A stretch of 64,000 nt of DNA, taken from contig NC_052350.1 of the NCBI RefSeq assembly GCF_009727055.1, positions 33,938,172 to 34,002,171 of the forward strand, given 5' to 3'. The DNA comes from Benincasa hispida (lineage: Eukaryota > Streptophyta > Magnoliopsida > Cucurbitales > Cucurbitaceae). Under the pieces are notes generated by a model that worked only from the letters and a program-made list of their open reading frames with translations, ran no database searches and was not told where the DNA came from. The position numbers and the translations under genes are program-made. Positions 32,675-44,609 of the stretch are shown piece by piece (position 1 is the stretch's first letter; the number at the start of each line of letters is the position of its first letter).

Positions 32675-35225
32675 TGTAACGACCCGACCCCCTAGGACTT
32701 AAGTTAGGCCGTTACTAAATACATGCATGCGTGGAACTTAAAACGACATTCTTTTATGGTGAAATAAATGCTAAATAAATAAGGTAAGTGCAAAAGGCCT
32801 TCATTAAATTCAAATATTAAAAACAACAATAGGGTACCCATAAATCATAAATGAAAATAAATAAGTGTGACGATTCTTAATAGTAAGTTTCAAATATCAA
32901 AACTGAAAGTTAAGAAAAACATGAAAAGAAATCTAAATCTCATGAGCGGAAGTATAAAACTAGTCCCAGTGGCTCGATCACGTATTCCGCTTGTCTATCG
33001 CTTGTACATCTCTACCCTTACCTGAAACAACAACATGAGAAAGAATGAGTATAAAATACTCAGTAAGTAACCTCACTACTGGAGTCAGGTTAGGCATCTA
33101 TGTCCCCTGGATGCCTACCTCTGGTGGAACATATAAATTGTCCTAGTCCTTATGGGACACATACATACATGCAAAATTGAGTTCTATACTAGTGTAGCTA
33201 AATATGCCTACTATCTCTGGTAAATCCCGAAGGAAACACAAACTGGTGAAAAGGAAACACAAACTGGTGAATCCCGAAAGAAACACAAACTGGTAAATCC
33301 CGAAGAAAACACAATATCTGGTGAATACCAAAGGAAACACAATATCTGGTGAATCCTGAAGGAAACACAAATTGGTGAATCCCCAAGGAAACACAATATC
33401 TGGTAAATCCCCAAGGAAACACAATATCTGGTGAATCTCGAAGGAAACACAATATCTGGTGAATCCCGAAGGAAACACAAACTGGTGAATCCTGAAGGAA
33501 ACACAAATTGGTGGGCATTCTAACTAATTAGTAAAATCACTATCACAATCTCGACATCACAATCTCAACATGGTTCTATAACATACATATACATCACATC
33601 ATTATGATTCTACAATATACATATAAATTTCTTCATCATAGCTTTACAACATATGTATGCATCTCATCCTCCTCAGATTCAGCAGGATCTCCAATAAAAA
33701 TGATATACTCCAATCATACTAGTATTCAAACATATCTATGCGCAACTAGCCTTTTAAATTCTCATATCAGCAAGGCATACATAAACATCAAACTATCAAT
33801 ATATCCTCAGTAAATCATATTTGTCAATTCCTGACTCCAGTCATTTCAAACCTCAGTCAATGAAGACAAACATAAATATCATGCTAACTAATAATCCTCA
33901 ATAAATCATAATTATCATTGTTGGGTACTAGGGTAGTTTCAATAGTAAAATTACTTAACTCAACTTGGTTAAAAAACGCAAAACAAAATCTCCTTAGAAT
34001 TTCTTTAGCACACTTGAATCAACCTAAAGTTGTGGCATAGTCCAAGACAAATTCCAATACTCGATTTAATTAGCCAATCTGATCATGAATTAAATCCAAA
34101 ATCAATAACTTAAATTTTCCACTATTACTCTCAATCCAAAAGAATAACCATCCAAAAGCCTACAAAACTGACCGATCTTCACCAATTTTCTGCAAAACAA
34201 AATGGTATCTAGTTTTATGGTCAATGTCTCAAAACTTCCAAACCTAGAATCTAAGTTTCAAACCAAAGAAAGGTTACTAATTTAACCCAAAATCAAAGGG
34301 GTGAACTTCACCTCCCAAATTATAAGGAAAAATATGTCTTACCCAAGATTTACCTCAAAATTCAGGCAAAAATTGAGGCAATGACGGCCGACGGCACGTC
34401 AACTTGTGGCTGCCATAGATAGGCAGCGTGTGTTGCTGTCGGACGACATAAATTGTTTAGGCTAGCGGCTGGTAGTGAGGGTCTTGCATGAGGAGGGTTT
34501 GCGAGAGTGGGAGAGAAGAGGAATTTCTAGTTTATAGATTTTATTCAGCAACGATTACGAATAAACCAGAGCTTCAAACAACGATCCAACTGTTCAAAAT
34601 GAAATTCTATATGTCTCCTGACTGACCAAATTTAAGCACGATCCAACGGTTCAAACTCTGGCAATCGACAATTTTGTGGAAGCTGTCGCTTGAAAAACCG
34701 CATTTCTTATCCTCCAATTTTGACTCTTTTCACTCTTCATGTTAATTTCGAAAAAAATCTCGATTTTTTTTATTCTTATTTCTTAATTTTGAAATGATAA
34801 ATAAAATATTTTATCATTAATATCTCCAAAAATTCTCTTAAGATTCTATTAAATTTAGAAATTAAATTAACTTTTTCAAATTATCTTAATTTTAGGTTTC
34901 AAAAACACAAATTTAAGGGCATAAGTTCCATCAATTTGAATATCTCAAATTTAAATCATTCCGAATATAAATTTTATAATCAATTTAAAACCACATGAAA
35001 TTAATTATCTCTTTTAATTTTTTTTTAAGTTGGCCCTAAAATCCAAAATCAAAGGGAAGCAAAATTCAATATTTTCAAGATAATCAGTTTGAATATCTAA
35101 TCAATTAATTTTAATTAAATCAATAAAATTTTTTCAAGTATTTCAATTTAACCTCAATTTTCCAAATGAAATGGAAATTCAAACTCAATAATTTTAGATA
35201 ATTAACTTAAATTTTTGATGTTACA
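32675..35225 (-). repeat. LTR (5' LTR in element orientation)
   Basis: 2551 bp, 169 bp longer than its partner. The difference is almost entirely explained by six extra minisatellite units at 33218-33510. Ends TGATGTTACA. Confidence 0.9.
33218..33510. repeat. LTR-internal minisatellite, 11 units
   Basis: Eleven contiguous units of the type TGGTGAATCCCGAAGGAAAC plus ACAAAC or ACAATATC; one unit is shortened. Antisense open frames of up to 111 residues (33518-33143) are translations of this repeat, not genes. Confidence 0.9.
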
Positions 35226-35230
35226 AATTT

Positions 35231-36662
35231 AGTCTTGTATCTTTCAATTAAACCATTTGGCCTTATTTTATTTTTGAAAATCCACTTGGACTTAATAGGT
35301 TTACTTCCTCTAAAGAGATCTACTAAGTTTCAAGTTTGGTTCATAGTCACAAAATCCAATTTACTCTTAATGGCTTCCTTCCATAAGCTAGAGTCTACAG
35401 AAATTAAGGTTTCTCAGTAAGTTTTAGGATCCTTAACTATTAAATAGATATATGCAAACTGAATGTCTATATCATTTGGCCTCTCAACTAAAAAAATAGT
35501 AAAAAAGTTAAAACCAAAATATTTCTCAATTCTCTATCTCTTACTTCTAGATTTTATATCAAACATTCTATCATAAGTGCTAACATCTTCAGTTTTAGAC
35601 ATAATACTAAAAGGTCAATTATTTCTTGTTTCATGCATACTATTAGACAAAGAAGATATAGAAACAGATACATTCTCATAGTTAGACGTTCTAATAGATT
35701 CAATTTTTCCCTTTTCAATGGAAAAAACATGCTCAAAGAATCATGCATGTCTATATTCACATATGATCTTAATTCAAGTACATAAATCTATATGCAACAC
35801 TATTTTGAGCATAACCAATAAACACACAACCAAACCTTTAGATCCTATCGTAGATTTCTTGAATGCATGATATGGTACCTTATCCAAACATCCCCACACC
35901 CTTAGGTAAGTGAAATTAGGTCTATAGCCGTTCCAAAATTCGTAAGGTGTCTTAATTAGTTTTTTGTGAGGTACCATGTTAAGAATAAAATAGGCAGAAA
36001 GCACAGCTTCACCTTACATATTATCAGACAATCTAGAACTTAACAACATAACATTCATCATTTCTTAAGAGTTTTATTTTTTTATATCATTTTATTTTAT
36101 GAATAAGGTGCAGTAAATTCATGAATAATGTCATTTGATTCACAAAATTCTTTAAGGAAATTATCACTGTATTCACCACTCCTATCTAACCTTGGCCTTT
36201 TTTAATCTTATTATCTAATTGATTCTCTACTTCTGCTTTATATTTCAAAAACATACTACCAGCTTCATCTTTTGTTTTTAAAAGATAGATTTTAGTATAT
36301 CTAGAAAAATCACAAATAAAAGATATATAGTATTTTTTTTCCACCTTTACTTGTGGTTTTTTGAAATCAGCTAAATCAGAATGAATCAATTCAAGCAATT
36401 CTGCACATTTAGATGTGATGGGTTTAAAAGGTTTCTTGATAAATTTCGTTCCTACACATATAGGACCTTTACTAGTTTCATGTGTTTCAGATGCATTAAT
36501 TAGTTTTAATTCATTAAGTTTCTTAATCGATACAATATTCACGTGACCTAGTCTACCATGCCACATATCAAGAGACTCAACTATGTAAGCAGAATTAGAA
36601 GTAATTGCATTCATCATATTCGCTACAGGGACAATATTCAATATAAAAGTGGAGGATAACAT
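35231..36662 (-). pseudogene. Copia integrase and reverse transcriptase remnant
   Basis: From high to low coordinate: 36662-36186 carries the GAG-pre-integrase motif MWHGRLGHVNIVSIKKL and the integrase start ELLELIHSDLADFK with FICDFSRYTKIYLL. 36004-35774 carries the integrase end, KTPYEFWNGYRPNFTYLRVW. Below 35500 the RT N-terminus appears in broken frames (KSKWIFKNKIRPNGLIERYK) just before the insertion point. Several stops and shifts are present. Confidence 0.8.
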
Positions 36663-36989
36663 TGTCAGCTTCTAGTACAACCTTAAGCCCAATTCGATTC
36701 AGTAGACTCCCAAATATCGGATTCCTACGTAAGGAAGGTACATACAATACATTACTTAAGGATAAAGTTTTTCCAGAGGTTAATTTTTAAAGAACCTTCA
36801 TTTTTCCAAGTACTCCTACCATGGAAAAGTTACCCATGAACACACATTCTCCATTAGTAGTGTCCTCGTAGTCATGGAAGAGCTATTGGTTTGAGTAGAA
36901 GTGTCTCGAAGCTCTGAGATCAAGTATCCAGTTAATTTTGTTCTCCACCAGGTTGACTTCCACAACAACAACTATTGTGTCATCTTGTT

Positions 36990-37897
36990 CAACAAGATTA
37001 GCTTATGGTTGGCCTTCCTTTTATTTGATTACATTGGTAGGATTTGTGCCTAGGATTCCCGCAGATATAGCAAATTAATTTCTTCTTTTCAATTTTTCCA
37101 CCAGCAGCTGTGATGTCTCTTCTTTTGAGAGGAATTATTCTTTTCAGATTGCTTGTTATTTTTGAACCTGTCTTTGTTAACAATAGAAGATTAAACCAAG
37201 TTAGCATTAACTGAATTCGGATTTCCATAAATCAACTTATCTTTTACTTTGTTGGCTTCTTTCATGCACATGTAGCTAATCAGCTCGAGTGTCAGATCCT
37301 TCTTTTTGTGTTTTAGATGGTTTATGTAGTCGCTCCAGAATGGGAAAAATTTCTCAAGTAGTACATTTTCTTGGAGAACCTCACACATCTTCATGCCCTC
37401 GAACAGAACTTTGGCCACAAAATTTTCATATTCATGAATCTACTCTACTACAGGTTTCTCGTCTGTCATATGAAATTGTTGCCATTTACCAACAAGTACT
37501 TCTTGCGGCCTGCATAGTCTCCTCCATATCGAGACTACAACGTATTTCAAATTACCTTTGCTGACTTTTGAACTTCGAACAGATCGAATATCGAACCTAC
37601 CATATGATTCAGCAGATTGCCACAGACTGTTATGTTGTCTTTCTCGTATTTATCAGGATCAATGGTGGAGGACTAGCTCAGTTGGTCAGAAACAGCAAAG
37701 GGTTCTTTAGAGGATTCTAGATTAGAGACATTAGTCATCTTGTTGGTATCAGTCGACACTTCTGTGGTAAGGATATAATCAATCTCTAGCTACTCGAAGA
37801 TGATCAATAATTTTTTAGACCAATGGCGATAGTTCGCTCCATTAAGTGGTTCGAGCTTGGACAGATCGAGGAGGTCCTTACCATTTTTTATTGACAT
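36990..37897 (-). pseudogene. Copia gag remnant with CCHC zinc knuckle
   Basis: The frame begins with ATG at 37897 (MSIKNGKDLLDLSKLEPLNG, a typical copia gag N-terminus) and has stops within the first 100 codons. 37418-37191 holds a UBN2-like piece (FFPFWSDYINHLKHKKKDLT). 37228-36998 carries CYICGNPRHKSYQC, a C-x2-C-x4-H-x4-C nucleic-acid-binding knuckle. It would coat the element RNA if intact. Confidence 0.75.
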
Positions 37898-37989
37898 ATG
37901 GAAATATTTGCTTTCAACTTATTAGAACAAATGTCATGACGAGTTGTTGCGCCATGGTGTAAGCATTGCCCTGAAAGTAATTGTAACAC

Positions 37990-38407
37990 GATCTCAGTGC
38001 TAATCGCTATGCTTGTTGCTCCTCGAGGTTAACACATCCTCCAAATTCAGGCGTGCACTCGTTGGAAAATGGACTAGAATTGGAAGAAAATTTCCTCAAA
38101 ATAGATGAGAAAAATCATATGAACTTATAGATCTGTATCTATCTCAAATCTGATGAACCTATTAAGAAGAAGAAGAAACGGAATGGCTAGGGTTTGCAGA
38201 AGAGGAAACATTCACAAACATAAATAATAAAACGTTTAATTTTTTTAATATTATTGTCAACCATCTTTGCACGCAATTATCGCAACCCACCCATTTGACC
38301 AAATGGACAAAGGCAATAATGCGTGCATATGGTGAAAAGGGTTATAATTCCACTATCAATACACTTTGGACACACATCTAGCATGCCTTGGTATTTATAA
38401 CCTTTAG
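37990..38407 (-). repeat. Copia LTR, part proximal to gag
   Basis: Continuation of the LTR that starts at 43288, separated from it by the CACTA element. It contains a short GAAGAAGAAG tract and leader-like sequence. The exact LTR/leader boundary near 38000 could not be set. Confidence 0.6.
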
Positions 38408-38941
38408 CACTACAAGAAATTTGGGCTTTGATGTCGGTTGAAAAAACTAAATACAGATGTATAATATCGGTCTTTTAAAAAAAAGAAGCGAAACCGACAT
38501 TAAAGATGAGGCTACAACGTCAGTTTAAAACCGACATTAAAGATCCACCCTAAATTTTTTAAATAAAATATAAATATGTGATATTAAAATCAAACAAACC
38601 CTAGCCCACGAATCATCTCCCCCTTCTCCATCGTCCCCCCTCTTTCTTAATTTCTCTCTCTTGTCTCGTGAAAGCAGTGGAGAGCGGTAGTGATTTTCTA
38701 GGTATCGTGCATTCAATGGGGGCATCTATGGCGGACATTTGCAGTGAAGGATGAAGATACCCACCGGAGCTAGGTATCTGCGGCAGATTTGCGTTCAAGA
38801 GAGGCAAATCTTGAAATTGGAAGAATAATTTTAATTCATTTTTCAGCGAGTGCAGGCTTGAAATTGAAAGCTTTTGCTCAAATACATTGCTTGGAGGTAT
38901 AAATTCTATCTTTATGTTCTTTTGTCTAGCTTTACAAAAAT

Positions 38942-39215
38942 CGACCCTAAAACCTTGTGTACTTCTAATTACTATTATAGTTAGAAAAATTCTTGATTTC
39001 ATTTCATGTTGATCTGGCTATTGTAATTTGAGCTTGTGGTTTAAATTAATTAACTATTTATTTTGTTCTAGCTAGTAGCTATAGAGAAATTGACCTAAAA
39101 CCTTGTGTAGTTCTAGCTGCTGCTGCGATAGTTAGAAGAACTCTTGATTTCGTTGGATATTTTGGCCATTGTATCTTGAGCTTGTGGTTTCAATTAATTA
39201 TCTACTTATTTTGCT
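38942..39215. repeat. Tandem duplication inside the CACTA element
   Basis: Two diverged copies, about 38942-39068 and 39091-39215. They share CCTAAAACCTTGTGTA, the GATAGTTAGAAGAACTCTTG region and TTGAGCTTGTGGTTT. Confidence 0.65.
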
Positions 39216-39666
39216 CTTATGATTTCAAATGTTCTACTTTTTTTGGTCTCAACTTTACATAAAGATTACTTTCCTTCTTTGTTGTTGGATTTCTGTAATA
39301 AGAATCAGAGATGGTTAATTTCTATACACAATATTAGATCAAACACGTCACTTAACATTATTACTTTGTGGGATGACATTTAACACATTTGTTCAATGTA
39401 ATTTTGACCCAATTGAACAATTGCGGCAGATTTCATTCTTTGATTGCCTTCAACTGGGACATTTCGTCTCTGTTTTAGTATTGTCTTCTCGTTCTCCAAA
39501 TCTGAATTTCGGTGAATTTTCTCTCTGATTGGATCATTGTTTGGATTATCGTTATTGGTGATGAAGAGTTTTATGGCCAGCTTGGATTTCAACGCAAAGA
39601 AATACAAGTTTTATGGCCAGGTCTGATAATATTTTTTGGATTGTCTTTGTGATTTCAATGCAATAA

Positions 39667-39869
39667 AACTTTCTTGAAATCTATACAATCAAAACAAAGT
39701 TACCAAAACTCATAAGGGGTTACATAACAAAGCTCATAATGATTAAAACGAATATTGTCTTTGTGATAACATTTTTTTGCTTGGATCGAAAAGTTGTTCG
39801 TGATTTCTATTGAGCTCTTATTAGTTCTAATATAAACTTTATTTTGATTGTATAGATTTCAAGAAAGTT
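39667..39869. repeat. 35-bp inverted repeat with 133-bp loop inside the CACTA element
   Basis: 39667-39701 and 39835-39869 are reverse complements over 35 bp with a single mismatch (core CTTTCTTGAAATCTATACAA). It may be a small inserted foldback. Confidence 0.75.
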
Positions 39870-42800
39870 GATTTTTGTTCGAGGAAATGAAATTTGGATG
39901 GAGAATTGTAGTGTTGCTTATCGAGGTGAGTAGTTTTTCCTTCTATTCTAAAATACGATTTAGTTGTTTGAGGAGATAAATTTGTTTAGTTTCTTGTGTT
40001 TGTAAGTTTTGTTGTTTATGGTTATGCCTTTTGCATAATTTATTATGTTTCTAATTAGTTTTTTTTCTTGCATTGATAACATTTAGTTGCTTAAATTGAT
40101 AAGTTATTCATACATGCTTTTAGGGTGTTACTTGCTGTAGAATATACCAACCATTAGGTACCTTTATGGAAGCATAAGCTTGTAAGTTGTAATACGGTAT
40201 CAACTAAGGCAACTTTTCAGGCGGTGCAAGAATCCCGAATGCAGCAGCAACGACGAGACCATAACCCATCGACTATTCTTCTTCTCTGGTGTTCTCTTTA
40301 GCGACGGTATGGCTTCCTTCGGTGTTTTCATCTTCTATTATCTCATTTTTGTTGTTGGAAATATTACCCTATTCCTGTTGTTGCTTGCAAGAATGGAAAG
40401 TTGTTTCTATTACCCTATTCCCATTATTTCTGATGTTACCAATGAATCTGATTCACAATCACAACCCCTGCACCATTGAATCAATTTGAAGGTGCTAAGA
40501 TTGGGGTGTTAAAATATTTAGGGCACACATCGCTTGTTTCTGATGCTGTCAATGCTAGTTTTTAGCTTTGATAGATGTTGATTTATTATTATTTGTGTTG
40601 TGTAATATTGATAAGCTACTTGGTATGTTTGCTTATTGGAGGGGAAAGGTGTAATTTTTTTGTGGTTTTGGGAGGGGTTCATGTAACGATTGAGTGGTAA
40701 AAAAATGATCTCATAAATACTTGTATCTAGATTGCTTCATGTATAACTGATGGCATTAATTCCCAGTGTCCTTTTAGTTACATGTGCTTTTGTATTTGTT
40801 GTTATGTGCAATCATTTTAAGAGTCAATGGATATAATTCTCTACATATTGTTTTTTTTATTTTTCTCCCTTAAAATGCTTGAATGTGCCTTACAACGTCT
40901 TATGATATACATGTTAATTCACAAGTTTGTTTTTGTATATAGCTTTATTTTTCAGTCTTCGTGTTTTTTTAACTTGTTTGGCTATTGAGAGAATTGAAAA
41001 TAAAATTTTAACTTTGCGTAACACTTTCATGATTTTTTTATTATAGAGTAGGTGATATTTGGTTAAAATGACTTCAAAGATTTTTCTACGTCATTGAGGG
41101 TGAAAAAGTTTACTTTTTGGCTTTTCTTTATGACTTTTCTTCACGAGCTTGCAGGCCTTGTTGTTTACTCTATTGGGTTACAACTCTTTTCATCCAAAAT
41201 ATTGAACTTTATTCATAATTAATTTTATAAATAACATACATTTACCTAGAATTGTATCAATCTATAGTACAAGATTGATCCATGCCCATGTTCTTTTTCT
41301 AAGGGGTGTTCAAAACATTAACTTTTTCTTATATAGTCTTAATCTTGTTGGCAGTTTTTCATAGTTCAGATCTTGGTAATGATGTGGTGGATAATCAAAA
41401 CGTTTGGGACGTTCTTTTATATTTTTCTTATTGCACTTTATGAAGGTCCTGCTTAGCTGTTAATTTGTCTTTGCAGAAAGTCATAGTTCAAGAGAAGTTT
41501 GGTAGTACGTGAAAGGGACAATAACTTTAGGATTGTACTGATTCTGTTGTTTTAGAGTCTCTAAGCTATCTCTCCATTGACTGGTTCTTATACATGCATT
41601 GTATAATATGTAAGTGTCGAGAATTTCAGCGATAGAATATCTATCATACTTAGTTGAAACAAAATGATATGCTTGCAGGATCAAAGAATTTAATGAATGG
41701 GCACAGTGTCTCATACTTGAATTGGTTTTTAAATATGTATCGTCAGATAGCAATGAGATTTGACATCATGAATCTCCTTGAATATCATCTTTAGCATGCT
41801 AATGGTGTTGTGGTATTGGTAACCACCAAAGTTTTTCTACATTTGACTTTATCTATGACTCATGTTCATCAACAGGTGACTATCAAGAGTTTTTGATCTA
41901 TTTACAATATTTTATTTCTTTACTACACTCTATATTACAGTTTTACTTTTCATCTCTCATGCATGAATTTTATGGCCTTACCTAATTGCAATGCTTCTTC
42001 TTTTTCTCTCTCTTAAGCATATGGAGTCCAGGATAACCTCTACCTCTAACCTGACAGTCTAAGTTCATGGAAAGAGAAATAAGTTGAATCATTATGTAGA
42101 TACAGTTCTGCTATGAGAAGATTGTTATTTGAATATTATTGGAAGTGCATTTCTTTGAACAAGTATTAAAGTAATTTTTTTTGTATTGTTGTGGTAGTGT
42201 TGTTATGTTGCCGAAATTTTTCTAAAACATAAGAGTTATAAAGTTAGTTGTAGGTTAAAATATGGTAATGTTCCTTAGTTTAGCATTGAAATTTGGGATA
42301 ATGACGATTGTGCAGCTATGGTAGTTATTTATGGGTTGAGTTCATTTCTTTCATTATTTATAAACTGCTTTTATTAACGCAACTTATATTTGTTTGTTTA
42401 TACACTCTCATATGACATCGCTCGCACGAGTACAGGGAGATTCTGGATAGAGGGCATAACAAACTCATCTATAGAATAGAGAAAAGAATATCAAGTTTTG
42501 CATTAATTCCTTTTGGTAAGTTTGTATAAATATAGTTCCCATACTTCATGTAATTTCTTTTAGTATGATTCATTTATTTTTAAATTATTCTTGATTTTAT
42601 ATACTTAAGCAAGCATGTCTTTTTTGCAGATTTTTTGGGATAGTAATGACACTCCAAAGTAGACAACCAACTCTCTCAATCTTTCGTTAATTTTTTGTAT
42701 TTGTTGAAAATTAAATTGTATATACAAAAGAAATTAAGATTTTATTTTGGGATTTTTTTTATACGTAAGCAATCATTTACTGCTTTGTAAGTATAAATTT

Positions 42801-43198
42801 TGTTATTCTCTTTGGGAGCTAACTTTTATTCGTACTTTGTGAGCAAGACTTTAATTTAATTTTTTTGTGTTTGTTGAGATCTTAATATATAAAAACAATT
42901 CTTATTTGTGGACAACTTATTATAATGTTGTTTTTAACTTTTTGACCAACATTAAAAATGGATTGGACAATGTCATTTTAAAAAATGAAAATAATTGAAA
43001 AAAATGGACAATAATTCTAGGCTTTAATATCGGTTTGAAACTGACATTGAAGATGGTGTACAATGTCGGTTTAAAACCGACATTAAAGACAACTTACATT
43101 AAAGACTTTGAAAACACGATCTTCAATGTCGGTAACCGACATTATAGCCTTTTAATGTCAGTTTTAAATCGACATAAAAACCCAGAATTCTTGTAGTG

Positions 43199-43288
43199 TA
43201 GGCCTTGTTAAATTTTCCAATGTAGAACAAAACTCTCCCACTCCATTAACTTTTGCTATGGACTTAAGCCCAAAATTCATTTCTAACA
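43199..43288 (-). repeat. Copia LTR, outer end
   Basis: Begins, on the minus strand, TGTTAGAAATGAATTTTGGG. Together with 37990-38407 it makes the 5' LTR of the antisense copia element. Confidence 0.7.
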
Positions 43289-44159
43289 TTCTCTTCTTAC
43301 ATTAGGGTGAAAACTGAAGGATTATTAATTGTTTTTGAAGCGCATGAAAGAGAAAGAGATCGTGGATGATTATTTTTCTTTTTTTGGAACTTGCATTATA
43401 TTTTGTTATTGAAGATTGAAGTTAATAGAAGAATGCATATTCACGTTACACAGTAGATGTATATCTCATAATTGGGTCGAACCACTATAAATATTTGTGT
43501 GTGTGTGTTTTTTATAAACAATAAGTATTTTTTTCTTTCTCTACTCATCTTTAACTTGATTTCGATATTTAGATTGGTTTGATTTAGTGTGACTAACTTA
43601 AATCTATTTATTGTTTTAGACAATAAATCAATGGGTTCGTGAGATTTCACAACAATTAAGTTGTTCTATTTGCTTGTGCGTGTATTATCTTTGTCATCTC
43701 CCACCAATTAACAACACTTATCAAGTAAATGACCTCAATTCTCTAGAGAGAAAAGTCATGTCAATAACCATTGACCTAAACTAATTTTGACAACATGAGA
43801 CCTTGTTAATCAATTATTTCTCGAATGACATCACATAACGTAATTTAAGTTACAACCATAATCTAAAGAAGAATTGATCATAATATCAAAATGTGTCATA
43901 AATAAAATTTAAACCGAGTGAACTTTCAAGTATAAGATTAAAAGGGAGAAATAAATAAATCTAAAAACACATGATCAAACAACGATAAAAGATTATAAAC
44001 TATGCATAATATGAGCAGATTTATATTCTCCCCCCATTAATCAACAAGGTTCCAAACAAGGTTATTTATCCATCATAATTATCCATATAAACTTACTAGT
44101 AGTATTCATTTTTCAACTTATTTTACTTAGAGAGTCATGCAACATAGAGCCTTAGCGTT
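43289..44159. other. Intergenic, nothing recognised
   Basis: AT-rich sequence with a short GT run near 43497-43508. It includes the 3' flank of the minus-strand gene that stops at 44160. Confidence 0.6.
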
Positions 44160-44609
44160 CTAGTGATGAGCAATTTGACGTGCGATGGCCTCACCGTCAG
44201 GCAATGGGGCAACGTAGCAAGTGTGGCCATCGGTGCTGAGAGGATAATCACCTCCAGAACTAAAGATAACATCAACCAACCAACCAACAAAGGAACCTAA
44301 CACAAAGGCTCCCACAATGCTGCCTATAACTGCTGTGACCATTAAAAACAGAGCAGAAGCTTCGACGCCAGCTAAAGTCGGCAAGGCGGCTCCGATAACT
44401 TGTCCAACCATAGCCCCACCTACTGCCGCAGCAGTCTCCATTACATCTTTTGTTGCTGTTTGAAGAACATGTTCAGCTGTAAAGATGTCCCATACCATGA
44501 TTCCGGCTGCAAGAATGAGAAACAGAATGCCCGCTGCACCAGAGATGGTTGATAGGGTGTCTGCAATCACACTTCCTCGCCCAGAAGCCTCAATGATGTC
44601 GTTATACAC
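44160..44609 (-). CDS. Exon 3 of the uncharacterised membrane protein
   Basis: Residues 197-345 and the TAG stop. Contains both hydrophobic segments and the glycine-rich stretch. It begins VYNDIIEASGRGS right after an AATAG acceptor; the first codon is GTG, which is internal and not a start. Confidence 0.85.
   Translation of the reverse strand: MYNDIIEASGRGSVIADTLSTISGAAGILFLILAAGIMVWDIFTAEHVLQTATKDVMETAAAVGGAMVGQVIGAALPTLAGVEASALFLMVTAVIGSIVGAFVLGSFVGWLVDVIFSSGGDYPLSTDGHTCYVAPLPDGEAIARQIAHH

Larger units (their letters stand above)
27497..35225 (-). mobile_element. Non-autonomous LTR retroelement (LARD-like, gypsy-related)
   Basis: Two direct repeats, 27497-29878 and 32675-35225, start TGTAACGACC and end ATGTTACA. 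AATTT flanks the whole element on both sides (27492-27496 and 35226-35230). A primer-binding site complementary to initiator-Met tRNA lies next to the right LTR and a purine tract next to the left one, so the element reads on the minus strand. The 2.8-kb interior has no long coding frame. A minus-strand ACTTTCGAGGGCGAAAGTTT next to the purine tract recalls the end of plant gypsy pol. It must have used proteins from another element. Confidence 0.9.
38408..43198. mobile_element. Non-autonomous CACTA (En/Spm) transposon, 4.8 kb
   Basis: The left end CACTACAAGAAATTTGGG is mirrored by the right end, whose reverse complement is CACTACAAGAATTCTGGG. TAG flanks it on both sides (38405-38407 and 43199-43201), the 3-bp duplication typical of CACTA elements. 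Subterminal regions repeat ACCGACATTAAAG and its complement several times (38440-38550, 43020-43170), the likely transposase-binding sites. No transposase frame is seen; the longest frame, 129 residues antisense at 39002-38613, shows no known motif. It sits inside the antisense copia LTR. Confidence 0.88.
27285..43288 (-). mobile_element. Antisense Ty1/copia element broken by two nested insertions
   Basis: Read on the minus strand, an LTR starts TGTTAGAAATGAATTTTGGG at 43288 and continues below 38408 after a CACTA insertion. Gag, protease region, integrase and RT follow down to 35231. RT is interrupted by an LTR retroelement (27497-35225) and resumes at 27491-27285, where the copia sequence ends. 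The rest of RT, RNase H and the 3' LTR are missing. Many stops show it is dead. It abuts the PRORP 3' UTR. Confidence 0.8.

Noticed and set aside
33143..33518. Three overlapping antisense open frames of 97-111 residues with repeated Cys/Phe peptides
   Set aside because: They are translations of the LTR minisatellite in three frames, as expected when the repeat unit lacks stops.
38613..39002. 129-residue antisense frame in the CACTA element as a possible transposase piece
   Set aside because: No transposase motif is visible and the frame crosses low-complexity leader-like DNA.
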